64,000 nt of DNA from the NCBI RefSeq assembly GCF_020748465.1, contig NZ_JAHZMP010000001.1:1240001-1304000 (forward strand), given 5' to 3'. Under the pieces are notes generated by a model. It was not told the origin of the DNA. It saw only the letters and a program-made list of their open reading frames with translations, and searched no databases. Made by a program: the position numbers and the translations under genes. How positions within the stretch are numbered: the first letter of the stretch is position 1; every line of letters begins with the position of its first letter. This stretch comes from Terrisporobacter mayombei (GTDB lineage Bacteria > Bacillota > Clostridia > Peptostreptococcales > Peptostreptococcaceae). Shown piece by piece: positions 52,588 through 62,199 of the stretch.

Positions 52588-54783
52588 TCATTCTCCTTTC
52601 TTATCTATAATACTTTTTAATATGTTCAAATACATAGATGGGTTTTGCTTTCTCTTATCTAAAGAAGAATTTTTTGCACTGGCAGACAAAATTAGCATTT
52701 CTTTTGCTCTTGTTATTCCCACATATAGAAGTCTTATTTTTTCTTTTACAAGATTTTCTTTAATTTCTTTTGAATAATTTTTATTTACTTCACCATTTAA
52801 GACAAAATCTATTTCTGATTTTATATTTGCTTCTGGATTTTTGTATTTTTCTTTAAGATACCACTTATCACATTGAAATTTTTGGTAGATATTGTCCGGG
52901 AAATTAAACTCTGTCATTCCCAATAAAAATACACAATCCCACTCTAATCCCTTTGCTTTGTGATAATTGCACACAGTTATACTTCCAGGTAATGGCTCGT
53001 ATCCATTGATTTCACTAACAACTTCTATTATATAACTAAAAACTCTATTTTTTCTGTCGCTTAGCAAGTTATATATTTGTTGTAGATTTATACTGTTGTT
53101 TTCTGCTACTAAATACTTAACATAAAAGGCCAAATAATCTACTATTGCTATTTCTTCTTTTTCAATTGTCATACTGTCTCCAATGAAAAGAATCAGCTTG
53201 TCTATTCTAGTTAAAGGATATTCTATAATATTTTTCAAATTTTGTATTCCATATAAAAAACTTTGATATAAATCACTTTCTGTGTCTATTATTATATCTT
53301 TTGAGCATTCATCATCATATAATAGATTTTCCACATTTAAATGGTCTTTTCTTAATAATTGTATAAAATCTTTTTTTCCTTCTTTATTATCGGTCTTTAT
53401 ATAAACTTTATCTAATACTTCTATTAATTTTTCTTTGTCGTCACAATTGAGTATAAAATCTATTATTAATGCAATATTATCTATTACTCTTCTTTTTCTA
53501 AGAGAATTAGGTCCTAGCTCTTCAAATTCCAAATCTTCTTTTATAAGTTCTTTTGCAACTAAATTTACGTGATCATTGTATGGTACTAATATACCTATAC
53601 TTTTATCTGGGTATTTTTTATTAATATTTCTCACAAACTTTACAGTATTCTCTATTTCCTCGTCAAAGGTTTCATAATATTTATAGCTAATTTGATATTT
53701 CTCAGGCTGAGGATTTTCTTTGTATCCCTTATTTTTAGGAACTGTTTTAATATCCATATCTTCCAGAGCATCCTTACACTCTGTCTGTAAATTTTGAGTT
53801 ACATATCTTACTAATTCATTGGCAAGATTTATTACATCTTTTGAGCTTCTATTTGACATATCCATTCTGTAACAGCAGTCACTGTTTTCTATAAAATTTT
53901 TAAAAAATTTTGGATCTGATGAAGAAAAAGTTCCTGTTATACTTTGATTTATATCCCCAACTCTTACAAGATTATTATGCTCTTCACAAATAAGTCCTAT
54001 TATCTTTCCTTGAATTTCATTTGAATCCTGACACTCATCTTCAAACACATATTGGTATTTATTTTGATATTTTCTTTTTAAATCTTCATCAATACTTAAG
54101 GCTTTATGTGCCAAAATTAACATATCATCATAATCTAATAATCCATTTGCTTTTAATTTTTTTTCATACTCAGTATATATAGGAAGAATTATTTTTAAAA
54201 TCCCCCTACGATTTTCTTTCATATATTCATTTAGTTTTTGTGGAGTAATATCTTTGTATTTAAGTTCACTTATGGTATTTTGAACTAGATCATAAAACCC
54301 CTTATCCCAAGCCTCTAACTGTCTATCTGCCCACATTTGATCTTTTTGCTCTTTCACAAAAAATCTAAATGCTTTTTCTCCCCCATTTAACTTGAAATTA
54401 TTAATACAGTCACCAAGAATCATAGTTTTTTGCAAATCATCAGCTATATTAAAGTCTTCATTTAACATAACTATCTCCGGCTTTTCTTTTATAATTTTCA
54501 CAGCCAAAGAGTGTATGGTCATTACTTCATAATAATTTTTATCTTCTATATTTTTATCTTCAAGAATTTTCTTTATTCTAACCTTAAAGTTGTTCACCGC
54601 ACTATTCATATAAGTTAAAATAAGTATCTTTCCTTTACCCTGTCTATTTTCTTCCAAAAGTTTTGCTACTAAATTTGTAACTATAAAAGTTTTACCAGCC
54701 CCTGGCACTGCAGGAACTGCCATTTTTCCACCTTCATACTGAATTATAGGAAGCTGGTCCTCTCTGTAATTTATCTTACTCAT
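52588..54783 (-). CDS. UvrD/Rep-like superfamily 1 helicase of the split AddAB-like set
   Basis: A 731-residue SF1A helicase. Walker A is VPGAGKTF (about residues 26-33), with LDYDDMLILAH, Walker B VFEDECQDSNE, motif III VRVGDINQSI, the GSITVCNYHKAKGLEWDCVF motif and motif VI LLYVGITRAKEML. It lacks a C-terminal nuclease domain, unlike AddA. The start overlaps the upstream AddB-like gene by 8 bases and the stop is 4 bases from the nuclease gene. GGAGAAA precedes the ATG. It is likely the motor of a three-subunit end-processing enzyme. Confidence 0.88.
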   Translation of the reverse strand: MSKINYREDQLPIIQYEGGKMAVPAVPGAGKTFIVTNLVAKLLEENRQGKGKILILTYMNSAVNNFKVRIKKILEDKNIEDKNYYEVMTIHSLAVKIIKEKPEIVMLNEDFNIADDLQKTMILGDCINNFKLNGGEKAFRFFVKEQKDQMWADRQLEAWDKGFYDLVQNTISELKYKDITPQKLNEYMKENRRGILKIILPIYTEYEKKLKANGLLDYDDMLILAHKALSIDEDLKRKYQNKYQYVFEDECQDSNEIQGKIIGLICEEHNNLVRVGDINQSITGTFSSSDPKFFKNFIENSDCCYRMDMSNRSSKDVINLANELVRYVTQNLQTECKDALEDMDIKTVPKNKGYKENPQPEKYQISYKYYETFDEEIENTVKFVRNINKKYPDKSIGILVPYNDHVNLVAKELIKEDLEFEELGPNSLRKRRVIDNIALIIDFILNCDDKEKLIEVLDKVYIKTDNKEGKKDFIQLLRKDHLNVENLLYDDECSKDIIIDTESDLYQSFLYGIQNLKNIIEYPLTRIDKLILFIGDSMTIEKEEIAIVDYLAFYVKYLVAENNSINLQQIYNLLSDRKNRVFSYIIEVVSEINGYEPLPGSITVCNYHKAKGLEWDCVFLLGMTEFNFPDNIYQKFQCDKWYLKEKYKNPEANIKSEIDFVLNGEVNKNYSKEIKENLVKEKIRLLYVGITRAKEMLILSASAKNSSLDKRKQNPSMYLNILKSIIDKKGE

Positions 54784-56671
54784 TAGTTATTTCTCCTTTA
54801 TTCAAAAGCTTTAATAAAAGACCATATAGCATACTTTCCTGCATAAATCCATTTACACTATACTCACTTTTAAAAGCATATATTTTCTCACTATTTAATA
54901 GTAAGTTATAGATTAAATTATATAGATAGTACTTTTTGTTCCTGTCTTCCATTTCATCACTATAAATTTCTTTTTCATTGAAAGATTTTCTAAGAACTAA
55001 AGGATTTGCAATGTCTTTTTCTATTTTCATATTCCAAGCATTACTTCCTACATCTATCCATAATTGTATTTGTCTATTTATATTTGAACTTATATATGTG
55101 TAAGGCGTTGTAATAATTACTTTATCACTATTTTTCATATCTTCAATATCTGCAGAGACATAATAATCATTTATATTATCTTTTAAACACTTTACAAATA
55201 CTTCATATTTTTCTTTCTCTTCTATATTTAATTCCTCTAGTATTTCACTAAAAATATCACCTTGTCTTATAATATCTTTGCAAAAGTCCACATTTTTCTT
55301 ACCATCTTTAAGGTGAAGCATTTTTTCTATATAAAATTGTAATAAAAACTCACTTATCCTCAAATTATCTTTTTCTTTGTTTTTAATATATTCAATCAAG
55401 CTTTTATATTGTTCATTTTCATGTCTTTTATTAAACATTTTTATAGCTCTTATCTTATTTATATCAAATAATACTTCTATAAAATTTATGTACTCCTCTT
55501 CTTTTATTAAATATTGTAAATTGTAGAAAATACAAGTCGCCACAACTAAAGCATTGGCATAAGGATGATCAATAATTTTATTATCTAGTTTGGTGTTAGC
55601 TACTTTTATCTTCTTATACTTTAATTTATTACATATTTTGTAATCTAAAATAGAGTTATTTATAGGTGAAATTATAACAATATCTCTTAGATTTTTTCCT
55701 TCATTTATTAATTGTAAAAGTTTTTCTGTCACACCTTCTATCATTTCATCATATAAGTGATACCCATCTTCCAGTTTGATACTTTGATTTTCTTTATACA
55801 AAGATTTAATACTTATTGTTTCTAAATCATATGATTTTTTTTGAAAATATTCTTTTACTATGTTTTCTTCTATATAAGATATATCCACATTTTTAAATGA
55901 AGAGTAATCTTTACTTTTATCATAAAAAATATATCCACACTCTACCTCATTTAAAAGTTCGCCAATTAAGTCACATTCACTAGCACTGCCATTTTCTAAA
56001 CTGTCTACAATTAAGTATCTATATTCTTTTTTCAATCTTTTTCTGTAATCTTCATTATTTAATAAATAATTATTGTATAAATATACAGCTATAGAATTAT
56101 CAATTATACCATTTGATAATAAGGTCTCCATATAAAAATCTATAACTTCCTGCATTTGACTATAAGAATATCTATTTAAATCATTTCTATTTTTCTTAGA
56201 ATCATATATTTTTTGTCCTATATTATTAATATCTATATTGTTAAAACAGCCTTTACTTAGATTATCTAATATATTTCTGCATATACTTTTATTTGTACCC
56301 ACTATATCTTCAAAGTAATTTTCTTCTTCTCTTGTCTTGTTTATATATTTCGTGATAATATACTCACTTAAGCTTTGAGAGATAAAAGAAGGGCTTGTTT
56401 TATTTGCTTTTATTTTGTCACAATTATTTTCTATCATTGGCCAGTATTTTATTAGCTCCCTTTGGACAAAGTGACTGTATGTGGTAATTCTTAATTCTTC
56501 ACTAAAGGGAATATTTATTGTTCTCATATAACTTAATTTAGTAATTCCATTTGGTACTAAAAAAAGTATATCTTTTGATTTATAATTATTTTCTTTTACT
56601 ATGTTTTCATATATGTTAATTATTTTTTCTTTCTTTTTATTTAAATCAACTTCTTGGAATAAATATTTCAT
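54776..56671 (-). CDS. AddB-helicase-like protein lacking Walker A
   Basis: A 631-residue protein I can only place by comparison with the AddB sequence in the same window. DILFLVPNGITKLSYMRTI lines up with AddB VILLVPEQYSFEMEKNM; YLIVDSLENGSASECDLIGE with AddB YIYIDEFTGFTPNQYSILKE; RDIVIISPINNSILDYKI with AddB KDITVATRDLNRYDFLVR. No GKT motif and no nuclease or Fe-S cysteines are present. It may be the inactive, RecC/AddB-like scaffold of a complex with the next two genes. AAGGTGA precedes the ATG. It is the first gene of the seven-gene operon. Confidence 0.7.
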   Translation of the reverse strand: MKYLFQEVDLNKKKEKIINIYENIVKENNYKSKDILFLVPNGITKLSYMRTINIPFSEELRITTYSHFVQRELIKYWPMIENNCDKIKANKTSPSFISQSLSEYIITKYINKTREEENYFEDIVGTNKSICRNILDNLSKGCFNNIDINNIGQKIYDSKKNRNDLNRYSYSQMQEVIDFYMETLLSNGIIDNSIAVYLYNNYLLNNEDYRKRLKKEYRYLIVDSLENGSASECDLIGELLNEVECGYIFYDKSKDYSSFKNVDISYIEENIVKEYFQKKSYDLETISIKSLYKENQSIKLEDGYHLYDEMIEGVTEKLLQLINEGKNLRDIVIISPINNSILDYKICNKLKYKKIKVANTKLDNKIIDHPYANALVVATCIFYNLQYLIKEEEYINFIEVLFDINKIRAIKMFNKRHENEQYKSLIEYIKNKEKDNLRISEFLLQFYIEKMLHLKDGKKNVDFCKDIIRQGDIFSEILEELNIEEKEKYEVFVKCLKDNINDYYVSADIEDMKNSDKVIITTPYTYISSNINRQIQLWIDVGSNAWNMKIEKDIANPLVLRKSFNEKEIYSDEMEDRNKKYYLYNLIYNLLLNSEKIYAFKSEYSVNGFMQESMLYGLLLKLLNKGEITNE

Positions 56672-56716
56672 CTAATCACCTTTTTTCTAAAGATTTCATT
56701 TTTATCTATCTATAAT

Positions 56717-56745
56717 TATATAATATTTTCTATTTTTTTACTCAA
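56717..56745 (-). promoter_or_regulatory. candidate promoter of the DNA end-processing operon
   Basis: Minus strand TTGAGT (56740-56745) and TATATA (56717-56722) are 17 bases apart, about 45 bases before the first start codon. Confidence 0.5.
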
Positions 56746-56786
56746 CTTAGCAAAGTAAATTTACATTCTTTGCATATCAAAAAATA

Positions 56787-56830
56787 AAAAAGTCTATGTT
56801 CTAATATAATAATTAAAACATAGACTTTTT
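56787..56830 (-). terminator. terminator after small membrane protein
   Basis: A 14-bp stem (56787-56800 with 56817-56830) with T-rich sequence on the minus strand. Confidence 0.8.
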
Positions 56831-57115
56831 CTATTGCACACTTTGTTTAATTTTATTCTTTTTTTCATCTAATTTTACTAGCATTACCTTAACCACTGTC
56901 CATAATGTTATTACCGCTATAACAAATATAATACCTCTTTCAACAGTAATTGCACCTGCTATAACACCCATAAGCATACAAATTAACCAATCTATTGGAC
57001 TATATCTAAACTCTGAATATTTCATATGGTGTCTTTTATCATATGCATATGTACCTAGTCCAAATAAAATAAAAAATACTCCCACTACAGTTCTTACAAT
57101 TTCAATTGTATCCAT
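56831..57115 (-). CDS. small membrane protein of unknown function
   Basis: A 94-residue protein with two or three hydrophobic segments (about residues 8-24, 43-60 and 62-80) and a basic C-terminal tail. An RYSPIDWLICMLMG stretch lies in the middle. I do not recognise the family. GGAGGG precedes the ATG. It appears monocistronic, and nothing nearby suggests a role. Confidence 0.65.
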   Translation of the reverse strand: MDTIEIVRTVVGVFFILFGLGTYAYDKRHHMKYSEFRYSPIDWLICMLMGVIAGAITVERGIIFVIAVITLWTVVKVMLVKLDEKKNKIKQSVQ

Positions 57116-57275
57116 AATGTACCCTCCATATTTTTTACTATTATTGCTTACATATATAGTAGCAGATTTCTTTCAGATAGCTATATATTCCAAAGAAATT
57201 AATTAGGTTATAAACTTTAATTTGTTTGTTTTATCATTTCAATGAAAGGTTTAAGTCTTGTAATTATCAATAAGG

Positions 57276-57772
57276 TCATTTAGTACTTGAAATTCTTTTG
57301 TTATCTAGTTTAATATTAACCACTAGTGCAAATGCGATTACACCATACATTATAAATGTTCTAAAACATTTTCCTAAGGCAACGTTATCAAAGAAGTTTT
57401 GACCTGCTAAAGGAGATAATACAAATAATATATGTAAAATCACAGTTCCATAAAGAGTATTTTTTACAGATGCTCTTTTTATCGAAGCTCCTCCTGCAAG
57501 TAAAGCCGCGCAACTCATAACATCTGTGTTTAAATATTCTGTCTAAATTGTATTGAAATACACATTCCAATAAGTCCTGCAATAATACCTATAGATAAAC
57601 AAAAGTTCATACCTACACCTGAATTTATCATAGGAATCATTGCAAGTACCAATACCCCATTCATTACAATTTTACAAATTAACGACTACATATCCATATT
57701 TAATTTATAAGCTATTATAATTAATAGAAATAAAAATACACTAATTATTATGTGAGGCTTCTTGATTTTCAT
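57276..57772 (-). pseudogene. decayed sugar ABC transporter permease (RbsC/YtfT-like)
   Basis: A start at 57772 with GGGAGGGAG before it opens a frame that soon hits TAG (57686-57688). Past the stop the frame continues as MNGVLVLAMIPMINSGVGMNF, the typical permease N-terminus, then stops again, and a second frame begins SCAALLAGGASIKRAS, a typical permease C-terminal part. About half of the usual 330 residues is missing at the junction. It is a clear relic, with no functional product expected. Confidence 0.85.
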
Positions 57773-58430
57773 AATATTCTCCCTCCCCAGTATAAGCTAG
57801 AGTAAACTCTTCATCGCTACTGTTTGGATGTAGTATATTAGATAACCTTCCTTCACATAAATCTGCCACTCTATCACTTATTCTTTTTAATTCCTCTAAT
57901 TCACTGGAAATTACCACTACTGTAATATTGTTTTTTTCATTCATTTTAAGCATCATATTCAAAATTTTTTCTTTTGCACCTATATCAACTCCACAAGTAG
58001 GTTCTAAAAGAAATAAAATTTTAAGGTTCATACACAAAACTCTAGCTATACAAATCTTTTGTTGATTTCATCCACTTAGTTGCATAACTTCCTGATTTTT
58101 GTCTACGCATTTTATCTCTAATCTTTCTATATAGCTTTTAACTGTATCATTGATTTTTTCTTTGTCTTTTATCTTAAATAATTTCATCTTCCATAATTAC
58201 AATGCCTTCAGATGGAAATAATCCCATAATTCCATATCATAATGCTAACTTGACGTGGCCTGATAAAGAAGTAATTACTAATATTTCGCCTTCTTTTATA
58301 TCTAAGTTAATTCCCCCTAAACTCTTCTCCTGGCATGTTTACAAAGAAATTTTTCATCGTAAATATATTTTCATTTTTATTTTTTTACTATCTCTCTTAG
58401 TTTTAATAACTTCATAACCTATCATAATTA
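57741..58430 (-). pseudogene. decayed sugar ABC transporter ATPase (RbsA/YtfR-like, C-terminal half)
   Basis: Fragments in different frames spell the second half of a dual ATPase: TMKNFFVNMPGEEF, GINLDIKEGEI, LALWYGIMGLFPSEG, and then the signature LSG followed by a stop (58068-58070) where GG should be, NQQKICIARVL, and a damaged Walker B FLLEPTCGVDIGAK in which the usual Asp is lost. The N-terminal half is absent. The 297-base open frame at its end (57741-58037) is only a leftover. It overlaps the permease relic by 32 bases, as in an intact operon. Confidence 0.87.
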
Positions 58431-58607
58431 TTATTAAAACTATAAATATATATAATTATATGCATATAGTCTATAAATAGGTGTTATATATAGATTTTCT
58501 CTATATGCAGAAGTATTGGAATGGTATTTATAATCAGTTACCAATGTATCTTGAAGGTAGACTATAAAGTGCAAATTAATTTATACCTTCGTTAAGTAAT
58601 GAAAGAT

Positions 58608-58630
58608 AAGAGAGGTTGATGCCTCTCTCT
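58608..58630 (-). terminator. weak terminator after hydrophilic protein gene
   Basis: AAGAGAGG (58608-58615) pairs with CCTCTCT (58622-58628). The T run on the minus strand is poor. Confidence 0.4.
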
Positions 58631-58996
58631 TTAATTAGAATCTTCTTGAACTGTATTTAGTTCTTCACTTATACTTTCAGTGCTAGATTTTTTATTAATA
58701 TCTTCCATGATATTACTATCTTCACTAATTTTAATTGAAGAAAATACTTTGCCATCTTTTAGTGTTAAAAGTACTCGTGAGCCATTAATGGTAATTATTT
58801 TAGTTTCTATTTTTTCTTTAGTTTCCTCAGGTTCTTTAGAAATATTATCCCCATTACTTTCTACTGTATTTTTCTTATATATAGAAGTTTTTGAATCATT
58901 TTTTTTAGTTTCATTGTTGTTTTTTAAATTTATAGAATCATTACTTAGTTTATAATTATTCTTATAATTACTAGCTCCTATACTATTTACTTTCAT
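58631..58996 (-). CDS. hydrophilic low-complexity protein of unknown function
   Basis: A 121-residue protein rich in Asn, Ser, Lys and Glu, probably disordered at both ends, with one ordered-looking strand pair in the middle (KIITINGSRVLLTLKDGKVF). The opening MKVNSIGASNY resembles the start of small flagellar or export-related proteins, but no such neighbours are present. GGGGGA precedes the ATG. I do not recognise the family. Confidence 0.55.
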   Translation of the reverse strand: MKVNSIGASNYKNNYKLSNDSINLKNNNETKKNDSKTSIYKKNTVESNGDNISKEPEETKEKIETKIITINGSRVLLTLKDGKVFSSIKISEDSNIMEDINKKSSTESISEELNTVQEDSN

Positions 58997-59099
58997 GTGT
59001 AATCCCCCTTATGTATACTCTTTATAAATAATAACATTAAAAAGAAGTATTAATATACCTTGAATCAATTAGCAAGAATAGATATGAGATTATTTAAAT

Positions 59100-60071
59100 T
59101 TATATCAATTCTTTAAACAACCTTAAAGCATTTTTATAAAATACTTTCTCTATATCTTCTTCTCTAAAACCTGACTTCTTCATTTCATCATAAATTAACT
59201 GCATTTTTGATGAATTTTCAAATTCTAAAGGACAATCTATACCATCAAAATCACTACCAATTCCCACACAATCTATCCCACTAACATTAGAGATATATTT
59301 AATATGATTAATAATATCCTCAATCTTACTAATATCACTAGATTTATAATTATTATTTAAAAATGAAGAATAGAAGTTTACACCTATAAGTCCGCCTCTT
59401 TCTCCTATTTTTTTTATCATATCATCAGTCAAATTTCTTTGATGAGAACATACATTTCTGGCATTGGAATGGCTGGCAATAAAAGGCTTGCTGGTATTAT
59501 TATAGACATCATAAATTCCATCATCTGATAGGTGAGAAACATCTATAATGATTCCTAAACTCTCCATCTCATTTATAAATTTAAATCCTTTTTCTTTTAG
59601 ACCTTTTCTTTCATTTTTTTCTTTATCATAAAAACAACCATTTGGATAAGCTAATTCATTTTCATAATTCCACGTTAAAGTCATCATTCTTACACCTAGT
59701 CTATAAAAATCTCTAAGTAATGATAAATTACCCTTGCAAACTCCACCTTCTTCTATGGATAATAATGCTGACATCTTATTGTTTTCAATATTAGTTAATA
59801 TATCTTTATAAGTATAAGCTATTCCAATATCATCTTTATTTTTTTCAATTTCATCATAAAGTAAATCTATATAACTAAGGCAAGATTCTAAAGGCTTATT
59901 ATTACTTCTCAAATCTACATAGGATGCAAAAACTTGAAGCATATAATCACCTTTCTTCATTTTTTCTATATCTAAATGTAATCTATTTTGTTTTAAATTT
60001 ATATTTTCTCCACTTTCTCGAATATCATATAATTGTGATATAGTATCACAATGAAAATCAACTATCTTCAT
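59100..60071 (-). CDS. M19-family (renal-type) dipeptidase
   Basis: A 323-residue zinc peptidase that cleaves dipeptides, in some members including D-amino acid ones. VDFHCDT gives the first metal pair, SIEEGG the bridging Glu, DVSHLS and FIASHSNAR further ligands, and GIGSDFDGI the conserved Asp. There is no signal peptide. GGAGG precedes the ATG, and the beta-lactamase-like gene ends 39 bases upstream, so the two are probably co-transcribed. Confidence 0.92.
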   Translation of the reverse strand: MKIVDFHCDTISQLYDIRESGENINLKQNRLHLDIEKMKKGDYMLQVFASYVDLRSNNKPLESCLSYIDLLYDEIEKNKDDIGIAYTYKDILTNIENNKMSALLSIEEGGVCKGNLSLLRDFYRLGVRMMTLTWNYENELAYPNGCFYDKEKNERKGLKEKGFKFINEMESLGIIIDVSHLSDDGIYDVYNNTSKPFIASHSNARNVCSHQRNLTDDMIKKIGERGGLIGVNFYSSFLNNNYKSSDISKIEDIINHIKYISNVSGIDCVGIGSDFDGIDCPLEFENSSKMQLIYDEMKKSGFREEDIEKVFYKNALRLFKELI

Positions 60072-60110
60072 TTATTTCCTCCCAAGAACATCTCCTTGTA
60101 TTTATTATTT

Positions 60111-60878
60111 TTAATCTATTTTATTATATAAATCATAAGTAATATCCTGCATAAGTCTTTCATACTCAGGCACATTCACGTTGTTTCCGCAAAAACATAC
60201 TATGAATGGCTCCTTAGCAAATACTATCCCCACATCATGTGTTATATTAGTATCTTCTCCTGTTTTATGAGCAATCTCAATTTTAGGTTTCATACTATGC
60301 AAGAAAAAAGGCATTTTTCCATTTATCCTTTGATTTTTTAAAATACTTATCATTTCTTCACTAGATTTTTCATCAATTAACTCTTTATTATACATTTTCT
60401 CTAGTAAATATGCCACATCACTTGCACTTATATAATTTTCTAATCCTAATACTGCCTTTTCATTATCAAACATTTTACGATTAAGAACTGTATTTTTTAG
60501 TCCTATTTCTTTTATGGTTTTATTAATATTATCAATTCCTAATTTATCAATTAACATATTTGTAGCATAATTATCACTAACAATTATCATAAGTACGTAC
60601 AGATCTTCCAGTGTTACCTTCAAGTCTTCTCTCATATAATTTAAGGCTCCACAAGATGGTACCTTATCTTTTTCACAAGTTATAAAAAATTCTTCTTTTT
60701 TTATCTTACCTTCTTTTATTTGCTTAAAAGCTTCTACTAAAACTGTAAGTTTTATAACGCTGGCCGCCAACATAATTTTCTCTTCATTATATCCGACAGT
60801 ATTATTTGTTGCTAAATTTTTATAATAAAAAGATACATCACCCTGTATGCTTTTTAATTTATTAATTACATTCTCCAT
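60111..60878 (-). CDS. class A beta-lactamase-like serine hydrolase
   Basis: A 255-residue protein of the Beta-lactamase2 group. The SxxK motif is Ser40-Lys43 (ASVIK), SDN is at 101-103 and KTG at 205-207. The deacylating Glu of true class A enzymes (in the E-P-E-L-N loop) is not clearly present in the MFDNEKAVLG region, so strong penicillin hydrolysis is doubtful. There is no signal peptide, which is odd for a beta-lactamase. Pairing with a dipeptidase suggests a role in peptidoglycan-peptide or dipeptide turnover; this is inference. Confidence 0.82.
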   Translation of the reverse strand: MENVINKLKSIQGDVSFYYKNLATNNTVGYNEEKIMLAASVIKLTVLVEAFKQIKEGKIKKEEFFITCEKDKVPSCGALNYMREDLKVTLEDLYVLMIIVSDNYATNMLIDKLGIDNINKTIKEIGLKNTVLNRKMFDNEKAVLGLENYISASDVAYLLEKMYNKELIDEKSSEEMISILKNQRINGKMPFFLHSMKPKIEIAHKTGEDTNITHDVGIVFAKEPFIVCFCGNNVNVPEYERLMQDITYDLYNKID

Positions 60879-61006
60879 AATAACGCCCCCTATTTAATTA
60901 TATCATTAATATTATTCTAATCTATATAACACCATAAATACACTGTCATTAAATCAATTATGATATAATTTAATTACCATATTTTAAAATTACTTAAGGA
61001 GGATTT

Positions 61007-61480
61007 ATGTTTAAAGATATTAAAAAGAAAAAAAGAGAATTGAATAAGGAAAGTACAATAGAAGTATTAAAAAATGGAAGAGAAGGAATATTATCTACTA
61101 TAAGTGAAAATGGATATCCTTATGGTATCGCTGTAAATTACGTTTATCATAACAATTGTATATATTTCCACTGCTCTAATAGCGGTCACAAATTAGAAAA
61201 TATATCTAAAAATAATAAAGTTTCTTTCTTTGTAAATTCTGATATAACAATTCTTCCAAAGGATTTTACTACTCATTACAAAAGTGTAGTAATATTTGGA
61301 CATGCCTCTATAGTTAATGATAAAGAAAAAAGAGATGCAATTATTGCAATAGGAGAAAAATATTCTCATCCTCACATGGAGGAAGGTATAAAATACATAG
61401 ATAAAGCACTCAATGCATTCACTGTAGTAAAAATCGAAATTGATCATATAACTGGTAAATACAGCGACGAAACTAATTAA
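61007..61480 (+). CDS. FMN-binding PPOX-family protein (NimA-like)
   Basis: A 157-residue split-barrel flavin protein of the pyridoxamine 5'-phosphate oxidase superfamily. GILSTISENGYPYGIAVNYV, YFHCSNSGHKLENI and KVSFFVN follow the pattern of 5-nitroimidazole reductase-like (Nim) proteins. AAGGAGG precedes the ATG. It is monocistronic between a divergent promoter region and a strong terminator. Whether it gives nitroimidazole resistance cannot be said; most family members are general reductases. Confidence 0.87.
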   Translation: MFKDIKKKKRELNKESTIEVLKNGREGILSTISENGYPYGIAVNYVYHNNCIYFHCSNSGHKLENISKNNKVSFFVNSDITILPKDFTTHYKSVVIFGHASIVNDKEKRDAIIAIGEKYSHPHMEEGIKYIDKALNAFTVVKIEIDHITGKYSDETN

Positions 61481-61485
61481 ATAAA

Positions 61486-61530
61486 AAATAGACTAAAATT
61501 CCTAACATACATGGAACTTTAGTCTATTTA
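61486..61530. terminator. bidirectional terminator
   Basis: AAATAGACTAAA... (from 61487) pairs with ...TTTAGTCTATTT (to 61529), with T-rich flanks on both strands, between converging genes. Confidence 0.8.
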
Positions 61531-61551
61531 CTTTTTTATTGATTAAGTTTA

Positions 61552-62163
61552 TTATGGTCTAATTATATTAGTAGCTCCTGCCAATTCTTCAACTATAGAA
61601 TACATATTAGTTACCTTACCAACTTGTAATTTATCTTGTAAATTATAGAAGTTTAAGCAAGTTCCACAACTTAATATTTCAACACCATTTTCTTCTAGTG
61701 CTTTTAAATCTTCTAATGAATCTGAGCCTTCAGATGATAGTTTTACACCGCTATTATATAATAAAACAGCTTTTGGATATTTATCTAATTGAGTTATAGC
61801 ATATACAAATCCTTTAATAAGAACTTTTCCTAACTCTTCATCACCTTCGCCCATTTTATCACTACTTAATACTACCACCATTTTTTCTTCTTTTTCAACT
61901 GTACATACAACTTCTTCAGTTGTTTTATTTTCAACAACTTCGCCACATTGAACTTTTATAACAAAGTGGTTTTCACTTACTTTTTCAAAAGTAGATTCTA
62001 AACTTTTTTGACTAACCATTTTTGTTACATTCTGTACAGCTATTTCATTGTCTACACTTACTTCCACAACAGCCGACTCAGTTAATGCATCTATTGCTTT
62101 TTTGGCTTTAACAACTGGTATAGGACAATTATCTCCTATTGCATTTACTTTTACTATATTCAT
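61552..62163 (-). CDS. yedF: YedF, selenium/sulfur-metabolism protein
   Basis: A 203-residue two-domain protein. The N-terminal TusA/SirA-like domain has the CPIPVVKAKKA motif with the sulfur-carrying Cys (about residue 14). The C-terminal DsrE-like domain has a CGTCLNFY motif. The family is linked to selenium metabolism and persulfide carriage. AGGAGG precedes the ATG. It lies 36 bases after an acyl-CoA dehydratase activase gene, a recurring arrangement in anaerobes. Confidence 0.9.
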   Translation of the reverse strand: MNIVKVNAIGDNCPIPVVKAKKAIDALTESAVVEVSVDNEIAVQNVTKMVSQKSLESTFEKVSENHFVIKVQCGEVVENKTTEEVVCTVEKEEKMVVVLSSDKMGEGDEELGKVLIKGFVYAITQLDKYPKAVLLYNSGVKLSSEGSDSLEDLKALEENGVEILSCGTCLNFYNLQDKLQVGKVTNMYSIVEELAGATNIIRP

Positions 62164-62199
62164 TCTTGCGCCTCCTAAATATTGCTTAACTACATCTTT

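Noticed and set aside
57388-57582. 64-residue frame overlapping the permease relic
   Set aside because: It is an out-of-frame reading of the pseudogene, not a gene.
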